NCBI GenBank assembly: GCA_034522155.1
Contig: JAXHLP010000011.1
Location: 62,001 to 126,000, forward strand
DNA from: Salinilacustrithrix sp034522155
Lineage (GTDB): Bacteria; Actinomycetota; Acidimicrobiia; Acidimicrobiales; Salinilacustritrichaceae
Length of the DNA stretch: 64,000 nucleotides
Reading direction: 5' to 3'
The notes beneath the pieces were generated by a model. It made no database searches and was not told the origin of the DNA. It worked only from the letters and a program-made list of their open reading frames with translations. Position 1 is the first letter of the stretch. Each line of letters begins with the position of its first letter. Position numbers and translations under genes: made by a program. Positions 34,004-41,542 of the stretch are shown here, one piece after another.

Positions 34004-35247
34004 GCGGGCTCCGTGAAGGGCGCATAGGTGTGGTCGGAGAGCGGGAACCAGCCGTCGTCGGTGACGACCACGATGTCCTCCGATCGGTAGCCGCCGATCC
34101 CGTCCTGCCAGATCACCGGTTCGAGCACCAGGACCATCCCGGGGGTGAGGACCACGGAGGCGTCGAACTCGGGGCCGAGGTCGGTGCCGAGCAACGGCAT
34201 CTCTGCCGGGTCCACCCCGACGCCGTGACCCACGTAGAAGTGGTCGAGCCACGGCGAGGTGCCCGCGTCCAGCGACGTGGGGTCGGCGTTGCGGGCCGCC
34301 GCGCACACGTCGGCGCCGGTGGCGCCCGGACGCACGGCCGCCAGCGCCCCACGCATGACGGCCGCCCAGCGGTCGAACTGCGATTGCTGCTCCTCCGTGG
34401 GTTCCTGGTCGACGATCCAGGTCCGTCCGAAGTCGGAGGCATAGCCCTCGTAGAGGATCCCGCTGTCGACCCACAGGACGTCGCCGGCCTCCAGCACCCG
34501 GTCGCCGGGCGGGGTCGGATAGGCGACGTCGCCGTGCACCGTCCACGGGCCCGCCGACCGATGGGTGGGCATGACCTGCCAGATGGTGTCGATGCCCACG
34601 CCCGACGCGCCGTGGTCGAACACCCTGCCCACGAATCTCGCTGTCAGCTCACGCTGGCGGACACCGGCGTGGAGGTGCTTGTGGACCTCGGCCATGGCCC
34701 GCTCGTTGATGCGCTGCGAGGCGCGGGTGCAGGCGAGCTCGTCGACGGTCTTGCGGAGCCGTGCGCTGTGCAGCACCGACGCGCCGTTCGCCGGCTCGCG
34801 GTCCCCGAGCGCGGCGAGCAGCGGTGGGGTGACCTCGTCGGTGGCCAGGGACGCGGTTGCGTCGATGTGCTCGGCGAGCGTGGCGGCGATGGCCGGCGCG
34901 GCCTCGTCGAGGTCGACCAGCAGGGGCGGGTGGATGTGGTCGGTCGGGAGGCGGCCGGCGGCCCCGTCCGGATACGGCGTGAACAGGTGGGGCGCGCGAT
35001 CGCCGGCCGTGACGAGCGCGACCGGGCGCAGCAGGCAAGCCCGGCTGGCGTCGACCGAGGGCATGGCGGCGCCCGTCACGTACTGCACGTTGCTCGTCCC
35101 GAGGACGAGCAGGGCGTCGATGCCCGCCGAATTCAGCTGGTGGCGGAGACGGGCCGAGCGCTCGTGGCGCAGCCGTCCCAGATCGGGCTCGTCAGGGATC
35201 GCCTCGCCCCCGATGGTCGCCGGTCTCGATGCGGCCTCCCCGAACAT
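34000..35247 (-). CDS. M24-family metallopeptidase-like protein (intact metal site)
   Basis: 415 residues from an ATG at 35247 (MFGEAASRP). Metal ligands look complete: DSGILYEGYASDFGRTW, GHGVGVDP, EPVIWQDG and RSEDIV. Typical Xaa-Pro peptidase/prolidase relatives cleave or act on N-terminal or amide bonds; the catabolic context suggests a non-peptide substrate. An ATG at 35277 in the same frame is possible but would put a shared operator (35246-35261) inside the coding region; the start at 35247 places it across the start codon. Opens a four-gene coupled operon. Confidence 0.85.
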   Translation of the reverse strand: MFGEAASRPATIGGEAIPDEPDLGRLRHERSARLRHQLNSAGIDALLVLGTSNVQYVTGAAMPSVDASRACLLRPVALVTAGDRAPHLFTPYPDGAAGRLPTDHIHPPLLVDLDEAAPAIAATLAEHIDATASLATDEVTPPLLAALGDREPANGASVLHSARLRKTVDELACTRASQRINERAMAEVHKHLHAGVRQRELTARFVGRVFDHGASGVGIDTIWQVMPTHRSAGPWTVHGDVAYPTPPGDRVLEAGDVLWVDSGILYEGYASDFGRTWIVDQEPTEEQQSQFDRWAAVMRGALAAVRPGATGADVCAAARNADPTSLDAGTSPWLDHFYVGHGVGVDPAEMPLLGTDLGPEFDASVVLTPGMVLVLEPVIWQDGIGGYRSEDIVVVTDDGWFPLSDHTYAPFTEPA

Positions 35248-35261
35248 GACACGCACGTCAG
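35246..35261 (-). promoter_or_regulatory. Shared-regulon operator, copy 1
   Basis: Minus strand CTGACGTGCGTGTCAT, one base different from the copy at 47762. It overlaps the ATG at 35247, and TACATT about 10 bases upstream can serve as a -10 box, so the transcript may be nearly leaderless. Confidence 0.6.
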
Positions 35262-35337
35262 AGAATGTAGCGGTCATCGTTGGTCGGGCCCGGTGGTCGA
35301 GCAGCGGGCCGCCCCGTCGAGCACCCCACCCGTCGGG

Positions 35338-36834
35338 TCAGCCGAAGAGCGAGGCGAGCGCGGTCCGGTCGACCTTGCCCATCGCGTTGCGTGGCAGCGC
35401 TGCCACGACCTCGATCCGGTCGGGGACCTTGTACCGGGCGAGCTCGGTGCCACATCGCTCCCGGATCGACTCGGGGTCGAGTTGCACACCCTCGTCGGTC
35501 TCGACCGCGGCGACCACCCGCTGGCCCAGGCGCTCGTCGGCGATGCCCGTGACTGCCGCGCCGGCCACGCCGTCGATGGTGTGGAGCACCCGCTCGACCT
35601 CGGCCGGGTACACGTTGGCCCCGCCGCGGATGATCACGAGGTTCTTGCGGTCACGGACGTGCAACCAGCCGTCGTCGTCCACGAACCCGACGTCGCCGGT
35701 GTGGACCACGCCGCCGGCGAGCACCGCCTCGCTCGCCTCGGGCCGGCCCCAGTAGCCGAGCAGCGGCGTGTAGAGGCCCGCATACGGTCCGTCGGTGGCG
35801 GGTGACAGGCACAGCTCGCCGAGACCGTCCTGCTCGTCGGCGAGGGTGACGTCGAGGTGGGGGAGGACCTGGCCGCTCGCGCCCTCGACGTGTGCACCGC
35901 CCGGTGGGTCGATGCTGACCACCGTCGGCGCCTCCGACAGGCCGTAGGTGCCGATCAACGGCTTGCCGAAGCGCTCGTGGAACCGGTCACGCAGGGACTC
36001 GGGCAGGGCGGAGCCCCCCGACCAGACCTCCTCGAGCGACGCCAGCGCCGTGGACCGGACTGCGTCGCTGGTGATGAGGGAGTGGAGCAGTGCCGGGGGG
36101 CCGTTCCACACGGTGACCGCCTCGCGTTCGATCCACTCCGACACCGCGTCGGCCCACATCGTGTCGATGATCACGCACGTCCCGCCCGCCTGCGCGGTGA
36201 GCAGACTCGTCAGCGCCTGCATGTTCACGATCGTGAGCGGGAGCGAGTCGCCCTTGCGCAGCGTGTGGTCCCAGCCCCGGGTGTCGACCAGCACCCGGCC
36301 CGGCAGGAGGAGGTTGCGCTGGGAGTGGATGGCGCCCTTGGGTCGGCCCGTGGTGCCGCTGGTGTAGGTGAGCGCGGCGGCGGCATCCGGGTCGACCGGT
36401 GGGAGATCGCGGGCTGGTTCGGCCGCGGTCGCGGCTGCGTCCCACTCGTCGGAGCCGATGACGCGGGCATCGGTGTCGAGCGCGGCGGGTGCGGTGTCGC
36501 TCAGGATCAGCGACGTGGCCGAATCGGCCAGCAGGAACGATTGCTCCGGGGGCGCCAGCGCCTGGTTGACCCCGACCCAGATCGCGCCCAGCCGCATCGT
36601 GCCGTGGAACGCGACGAGGATGCCGAGGTCGTTGTCGAGGCTCCCGGCGACCCGGTCGCCGGGCCGGACGCCGAGGTCGCGGAGCGCACCCGCCGCCCGG
36701 GCACACGCTTCGTCGAGCTGCGTGTAGCTCCAGCGCCCGCTCCGGGCCACCAGTGCCTCGGCGTCCGGCCGCGCCCGCAACGCGGCGTCGAAAACACGCG
36801 AAACCGTGGTCGGCAATTCGTCAGGCGGCGTCAC
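35338..36834 (-). CDS. AMP-forming acyl-CoA synthetase
   Basis: 498 residues from a GTG at 36834 (MTPPDELPTTVSRVF). P-loop LTYTSGTTGRPKGA, GTYGLSEAP, VVHTGDVG and the adenylation Lys in PRNAMGKVDRTAL are all present. It is a second, distinct CoA ligase of the cluster, divergent from the acyl-CoA dehydrogenase genes with 68 bases between. It may be cotranscribed with the M24 operon, 90 bases downstream. Confidence 0.9.
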   Translation of the reverse strand: MTPPDELPTTVSRVFDAALRARPDAEALVARSGRWSYTQLDEACARAAGALRDLGVRPGDRVAGSLDNDLGILVAFHGTMRLGAIWVGVNQALAPPEQSFLLADSATSLILSDTAPAALDTDARVIGSDEWDAAATAAEPARDLPPVDPDAAAALTYTSGTTGRPKGAIHSQRNLLLPGRVLVDTRGWDHTLRKGDSLPLTIVNMQALTSLLTAQAGGTCVIIDTMWADAVSEWIEREAVTVWNGPPALLHSLITSDAVRSTALASLEEVWSGGSALPESLRDRFHERFGKPLIGTYGLSEAPTVVSIDPPGGAHVEGASGQVLPHLDVTLADEQDGLGELCLSPATDGPYAGLYTPLLGYWGRPEASEAVLAGGVVHTGDVGFVDDDGWLHVRDRKNLVIIRGGANVYPAEVERVLHTIDGVAGAAVTGIADERLGQRVVAAVETDEGVQLDPESIRERCGTELARYKVPDRIEVVAALPRNAMGKVDRTALASLFG

Positions 36835-36902
36835 GTTCCTATGATCGTGCAACGAAGTGAGCGCTCGCACGCAACCATCCGGAACGCGACGAGGGGACGA
36901 CC

Positions 36903-38069
36903 ATGGACTACGCGCTCGGCGAGAGTGCCGACGAGCTGCGGGAGCGACTCCGGTCGCTGATCGCCCGGGAGATCCCCGCGGGCTGGCTGGGCGCGTTCTC
37001 CGACGACCCGGCCGACCTCGAGCGGGCCCAGGCCTTCTGCCGGACCCTGGCCGACGAGGGGTTGCTGACCCTGGCCTGGCCCGAGGAGTACGGCGGTGCC
37101 GGCGGTTCGGTCTGGGACCAGACCGTGGTCCGCGAGGAGATGTGGGCCCACCACGAGCCTCGGGGCGCCCAGTACATGGGGCTCAACTGGGTCGGGCCGG
37201 CGATCATGGCCTACGGCACCGACCAGCAGAAGGAGCGGTTCCTCCCGCCCATCGCCCGGGGCGAGGTGATCTGGTGCCAGGGCTTCAGCGAACCCGAGGC
37301 CGGCTCCGACCTGGCGTCGCTCATCACCCGCGCCGACCCGATCGACGACGCGTCGAGCGACTCCGGGTATCGGATCAACGGGCAGAAGATCTGGACCTCC
37401 TACGCCGAGATGGCCCAGTGGTGCGTGCTCGCCGCCCGGGTCGGGCCCAAGGGCGAGCGCAAGCACGAGGGCATCACGATGTTCCTGCTGCCGATGGACT
37501 CGCCCGGCATCACCGTCCGGCCGATCCAGTCGATGCTCGGCCGACACCACCTCAACGAGGTGTTCTTCGACGACGTCGAGGTCGGGCCCGAGGCGGTGCT
37601 CGGCGAGGTCGGCGACGGCTGGTCGGTCATCCGCCGGGCCCTCGCCCACGAGCGGGTCGGCATCGCCCGCTACGCGCGCTGCGAGCGGCTGCTGTCGATG
37701 GTGGCCGAGGAGGCGGGTGGCCTCGAGAACCTGCCGCCGGCGCTCCGGACGGCATGGGCGCGGGCCCTCACCCAGGTGCGCTCGGCCCGGCTCCTCGCCT
37801 ACCGCGCCGTCGAGGAGCAGGAGCGGGGCGAGCCCCGGGACGAGACCGCCAGCGCGGCCCGGCTCTCCGTGGTGCAGGCCGACCAGTCCGTGGCCGAGCT
37901 GCTGTTCCAGGTGCTGGAGGACGGCAGCCTCGACGCCGGCGCGTCGGCACCACTCGCCGGAGCGGTCGAGGATCACTGGCGCTACGCGCAGGCTGCGACC
38001 GTGGCGTCGGGGACCATCGAGATCCAGCGCATCATCGTCTCCCGTGCCCTGATCGGAGCCCACCGGTGA
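36903..38069 (+). CDS. Acyl-CoA dehydrogenase, large partner
   Basis: 388 residues. FAD motif WCQGFSEPEAGSDLAS, WTSYAEMAQWCVLAARV, and C-terminal GTIEIQRIIVSRALIG. It introduces the alpha-beta double bond in an acyl-CoA. With the next gene it forms a fadE pair like the heterotetrameric (alpha2beta2) dehydrogenases of actinobacterial steroid side-chain degradation (ChsE type). Stop overlaps the partner's GTG (GTGA). Upstream GAGCGCTC lies in the shared divergent promoter. Confidence 0.92.
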   Translation: MDYALGESADELRERLRSLIAREIPAGWLGAFSDDPADLERAQAFCRTLADEGLLTLAWPEEYGGAGGSVWDQTVVREEMWAHHEPRGAQYMGLNWVGPAIMAYGTDQQKERFLPPIARGEVIWCQGFSEPEAGSDLASLITRADPIDDASSDSGYRINGQKIWTSYAEMAQWCVLAARVGPKGERKHEGITMFLLPMDSPGITVRPIQSMLGRHHLNEVFFDDVEVGPEAVLGEVGDGWSVIRRALAHERVGIARYARCERLLSMVAEEAGGLENLPPALRTAWARALTQVRSARLLAYRAVEEQERGEPRDETASAARLSVVQADQSVAELLFQVLEDGSLDAGASAPLAGAVEDHWRYAQAATVASGTIEIQRIIVSRALIGAHR

Positions 38070-39049
38070 ACCCCCACCTGAACGAAGACGCCGAGGACTT
38101 CGCGGCCGTTGCCGGCACGGCATTCGCCGACGCCGGCGGGGTCGATCTGGCCCGCCGCGCCGAGGCCGACCCCACGGTGCGCGCCGACACCGTCGAGCCG
38201 CTGCTGCGCCAGCTCGGCCTCGACGACCTCGACCCCGTCGGTGACGCGGACAGCGCAGAGGCCGGGGCGGCGCTGTGCCGCGAGGCGGGCCGTGTGGTCC
38301 TGCCGTACCCGGTGGTGCCGGCGCTCCTCGGCCGGCTCGCGCTCGACTCGCGCGACGCGCACGGGCCGCGCCCCGGGTCGTCGAACCCGCGCGTCGACCA
38401 CGTCGACGCCTTCGACGAGTGGCGAGTCGCCACGATCCACGGAGCCGCGATCTCGGCCGCGCCGGCGGGCGCGCCGCACTCGACGCGGCTCGGGCCCTTC
38501 GCGGGCGAGGTCACCGAGACCGGGACCGCCGACGCAACCGCGCTCGAGATCGCGCTCCACCTCACCTTGACCGGCTTCGTCGTGGCCGGTGCGCTCGCCC
38601 ACGCCGTCGAGCTGGCGACCGCGCACGTCGTCGACCGCGTCCAGTTCGACCGACCCCTGTCCAAGTTCCAGGCCGTGCAGTTCCAACTCGCCGACGCGCA
38701 CACCGAGGTGGCCGGGGTCGAGGAGGTCGTGCAGTTCGCGCTGTGGCGCTGCCACGAGGCACCCGATGCCGCGTTGGCCGACGCCCTGTCCGCGCGGTTG
38801 GCCGCAGCCGACGGGGCGCGGTCCGTGCTGCGGATCACCCAGCAGCTCCACGGCGCGGCCGGAGTCTGCGACGAGTACGACGTGTCGGTCATCGCCCGGC
38901 ACCTCCAGCCCGCCCTGCGCCTACCCTTCGGCGCCGAGACCACGGCGGCGCACCTGGCCGACGCCATCGCCCGCGACGGATTCGTCGGCCTGTTCCCCCA
39001 TGGCCCGGACGCCACCGATCGATCCACGACCACTGCGAGCACGACATGA
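38066..39049 (+). CDS. Acyl-CoA dehydrogenase, small partner
   Basis: 327 residues, shorter and more divergent than its neighbour: helical domain LTLTGFVVAGALAHAVELATAHVVDRVQFDRPLSKFQAVQF then ITQQLHGAAGVCDEYDVS. The N-terminal region is degenerate, as in beta subunits that lack one FAD-contact set. Coupled at both ends by 4-base overlaps to the large partner and to the MaoC-like gene, so stoichiometric expression is likely. Confidence 0.88.
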   Translation: MNPHLNEDAEDFAAVAGTAFADAGGVDLARRAEADPTVRADTVEPLLRQLGLDDLDPVGDADSAEAGAALCREAGRVVLPYPVVPALLGRLALDSRDAHGPRPGSSNPRVDHVDAFDEWRVATIHGAAISAAPAGAPHSTRLGPFAGEVTETGTADATALEIALHLTLTGFVVAGALAHAVELATAHVVDRVQFDRPLSKFQAVQFQLADAHTEVAGVEEVVQFALWRCHEAPDAALADALSARLAAADGARSVLRITQQLHGAAGVCDEYDVSVIARHLQPALRLPFGAETTAAHLADAIARDGFVGLFPHGPDATDRSTTTASTT

Positions 39050-40263
39050 GCGACACCACCGACGCCACCACCGACGACGCCACCACCGACGAGATGGCGC
39101 TCGACGTCAGCGACCTCGAACGTCACATGGGCGTGCCCATGCGCCCGGGCGAGCTGAACGACGACATCTCGGAGAGCGACATCCGCCGGTGGGTGCAGGC
39201 GATGCACTACCCGAACCCGCTGCACTACCACCGCGAGTGGGCGTCGCAGAGCCGCTTCGGCGAGATCGTGGCCCCGCAGTCGTTCGCGGTGGCCGCCGAC
39301 ACCAGCCACGGGTGCTCACCGGCCCAGGTGGGCCGCATCCCGAACTCCCACCTGATCTTCGGCGGAGACGAGTGGTGGTTCTTCGGGCCCCGCATCCGGC
39401 CCGGCGACCATCTCCTCTGCCACCGCATGCCCTTCGACTACAAGGTCACCAACACGAGCTTCGCCGGTCCCACCTGCTTCCAGCGGGGCGACACGCTCTA
39501 CATCAACCAGCGGGGCGAGCGCATCGCCCAGCAGCGCTCGACCGCCATCCGCTACCAGGTGGCCGAGGCCAAGGAGAAGAAGGCCTTCGATGTCGAGACC
39601 GATCCGGAGTGGACCGACGAGCAGCTCGAGGACCTCGAGCGGCGCAAGATGGCCTACATCGACGCGGTCCAGGAGCTCGGCCACGACAAGCGCCTGTTCT
39701 CCGACGTGTCGAAGGGCGACACGCTGCCCGAGCACATCCTCGGGCCGCACAGCCTGGCGAGCTTCGCCACCGAGTGGCGGGCGTTCCCGATGACCACCTG
39801 GGGCGGCATGAAGACCGGCCCCACCGCGGTGAGCGCCGAAGAGCTCGGCTACACCAAGGAGATGGCCGGCTCCGAGGGCGACAAGCGGATGGAGAAGGTC
39901 AACCCCGAGCTCACCGACGGCGCCTACTACGGCCCGTCGCGCGGGCATCTCCAACCCAAGTGGGCCCGTCACGTCGGCATGGCCCGCGGCTACGGCTACG
40001 GCGCGTCGATGGGGGCATGGGTGCTCGACTACGTGTCCGGCTGGGCCGGCGAGTGGGGGTTCATCACCCACTCGAACGCCCAGTACCGGAACCCGGCCTT
40101 CACGGGCGACGCCACGTTCATCAACGGCGAGGTGGTCGAGACCCGGGTCGAGCGGCGCCACCACATCGTCGTGGTGCAGGTCGAGCTCGCCAACCAGAAC
40201 GACGACGTCATGGCCAAGGCCACGGTCGAGGTCGAGCTCCCCGCCGAGCGAGCCGCTAGCTGA
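39046..40263 (+). CDS. MaoC-like (FAS1-type dehydratase domain) hydratase
   Basis: 405 residues, two hotdog regions. The N-terminal part (MRPGELNDDISESDIRRW, GEIVAPQSFAVAADT) is MaoC_dehydrat_N/FAS1-like; a second hotdog follows (GGMKTGPTAVSAEELGYT; NAQYRNPAFTGDATFI). It would hydrate the enoyl-CoA made by the dehydrogenase pair. Third gene of the operon; its stop lies inside the shared operator that precedes the second P450. Confidence 0.82.
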   Translation: MSDTTDATTDDATTDEMALDVSDLERHMGVPMRPGELNDDISESDIRRWVQAMHYPNPLHYHREWASQSRFGEIVAPQSFAVAADTSHGCSPAQVGRIPNSHLIFGGDEWWFFGPRIRPGDHLLCHRMPFDYKVTNTSFAGPTCFQRGDTLYINQRGERIAQQRSTAIRYQVAEAKEKKAFDVETDPEWTDEQLEDLERRKMAYIDAVQELGHDKRLFSDVSKGDTLPEHILGPHSLASFATEWRAFPMTTWGGMKTGPTAVSAEELGYTKEMAGSEGDKRMEKVNPELTDGAYYGPSRGHLQPKWARHVGMARGYGYGASMGAWVLDYVSGWAGEWGFITHSNAQYRNPAFTGDATFINGEVVETRVERRHHIVVVQVELANQNDDVMAKATVEVELPAERAAS

Positions 40264-40275
40264 CGCGAGTGTCAG
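40260..40275 (+). promoter_or_regulatory. Shared-regulon operator, copy 2
   Basis: CTGACGCGAGTGTCAG, 22 bases upstream of the P450 ATG. TAGTCT at about 40286 could act as -10. Confidence 0.6.
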
Positions 40276-40297
40276 ATGAGGGCTAGTCTCCTGGCCC

Positions 40298-41470
40298 ATG
40301 GCCGAGGGGGACGAAGCAGACGAGCTGTTCGACGCCGAGACCGCCCGGAACCCGCAGCCCTCCTACAAGATGATGCGCGACCTCGCGCCCGTGGTCGAAC
40401 TGCCCGAGAGCGCGCCGTTCAGCGGCGTGGTCGTGGCCAAGCACGAGGACGTGACCCGTGTTCTGCGAACACCTGAGGTCTTCTCCTCGGGCTTCGACGC
40501 GGTGCACATCGGGCAGGTCCGCCCGCTCATCCCGCTCCAGATCGACCCGCCCGACCACTCCCGCTACCGCAAGCTGCTCGACCCGCTGTTCGCCCCGCGC
40601 CGGATCGCCGCGTTGGAGGACAGCATCCGGGCCCTGGCCCGAGACCTCGTCGACGCGGTCGTCGAGGACGGCGGGTGCGACTTCAACCGTGCGTTCGCCG
40701 AGCCCTACCCGTCGACCGTGTTCCTCCAGCTGCTCGGGCTGCCCGTGTCGCGCACCGACGAGTTCCTCGAGCTCAAGGACGGCATCATCCGGCCGGACGT
40801 CGCGCCCGAGGACCGCGACGCCGCGGTCGCCGCCACCGGCCAGCGCATCTACGCCGTGCTCGAGGAGGTCATCGACGCTCGCATCGCGGAGCCCGCTGAC
40901 GACTTCATCTCTGGGTTCCTCACCGCCGAGATCGACGGGGAGGCGCTGACGCGCGAGGACATCGTCGACATCGGGTTCCTGTTCTTCCTCGCCGGGCTCG
41001 ACACGGTGACCGCGTCGCTCGACTGCATGCTCGCCTTCCTGGCCCAGCACCCCGCACACCGCCAGCGCATCGTCGATGACCCGCCGTCGATCCCCCATGC
41101 GGTCGAGGAGATGCTGCGATGGGAGACCCCCGTGCCCGGCGTCGTCCGTCTCGCCACCGAGGACACCGAGCTGTCGGGGTGTCCCGTGCAGAAGGGCCAG
41201 CAGGTGGTGGCGCTGCTCGCGTCGGCCAACACCGACGAGGCCGAGTGGGACGACGCCGACGTGGTCGACTTCGACCGCGAGGTCAACAAGCACTACACCT
41301 TCGGCGGCGGGGTGCACCGCTGCCTCGGCTCGCACCTGGCCCGGCTCGAGCTGCGGGTGGCGCTCGAGGAGTGGCACGCCCGGATCCCCGACTACGGGCT
41401 CGCGCCGGGCGCCGAGCTGATCTACGACGCCAACCTGCGCCAGATCGAGCACCTCCCCCTCGTCTGGTAG
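40298..41470 (+). CDS. Cytochrome P450
   Basis: 390 residues. LAGLDTVTASLD (I-helix), EEMLRW (ExxR), haem Cys342 in FGGGVHRCLGSHLAR. A second P450, distinct from the one at 31653. It follows the dehydrogenase/hydratase operon but has its own operator, so it can be induced alone or by read-through. Converges on the sulfatase with a long hairpin between. Confidence 0.92.
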   Translation: MAEGDEADELFDAETARNPQPSYKMMRDLAPVVELPESAPFSGVVVAKHEDVTRVLRTPEVFSSGFDAVHIGQVRPLIPLQIDPPDHSRYRKLLDPLFAPRRIAALEDSIRALARDLVDAVVEDGGCDFNRAFAEPYPSTVFLQLLGLPVSRTDEFLELKDGIIRPDVAPEDRDAAVAATGQRIYAVLEEVIDARIAEPADDFISGFLTAEIDGEALTREDIVDIGFLFFLAGLDTVTASLDCMLAFLAQHPAHRQRIVDDPPSIPHAVEEMLRWETPVPGVVRLATEDTELSGCPVQKGQQVVALLASANTDEAEWDDADVVDFDREVNKHYTFGGGVHRCLGSHLARLELRVALEEWHARIPDYGLAPGAELIYDANLRQIEHLPLVW

Positions 41471-41484
41471 CCGCACACCGGCAC

Positions 41485-41534
41485 GCTCTGGACCCTCGGT
41501 TCGGTGTGTGGGCACCGGTCTGGGGGTCCAGAGC
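41485..41534. terminator. Long-stem hairpin between convergent P450 and sulfatase
   Basis: GCTCTGGACC and GGTCCAGAGC form a 10-bp perfect stem with a 30-base loop that holds further CACACCG/CGGTGTG pairing. It lies 14 bases after one stop and 8 bases before the other, suiting bidirectional termination. Confidence 0.5.
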
Positions 41535-41542
41535 TGGGTGGG

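Noticed and set aside
36840..36900. GAGCGCTC in the divergent ligase/dehydrogenase promoter as an operator
   Set aside because: Only an 8-base palindrome without extended arms; too weak for its own feature.
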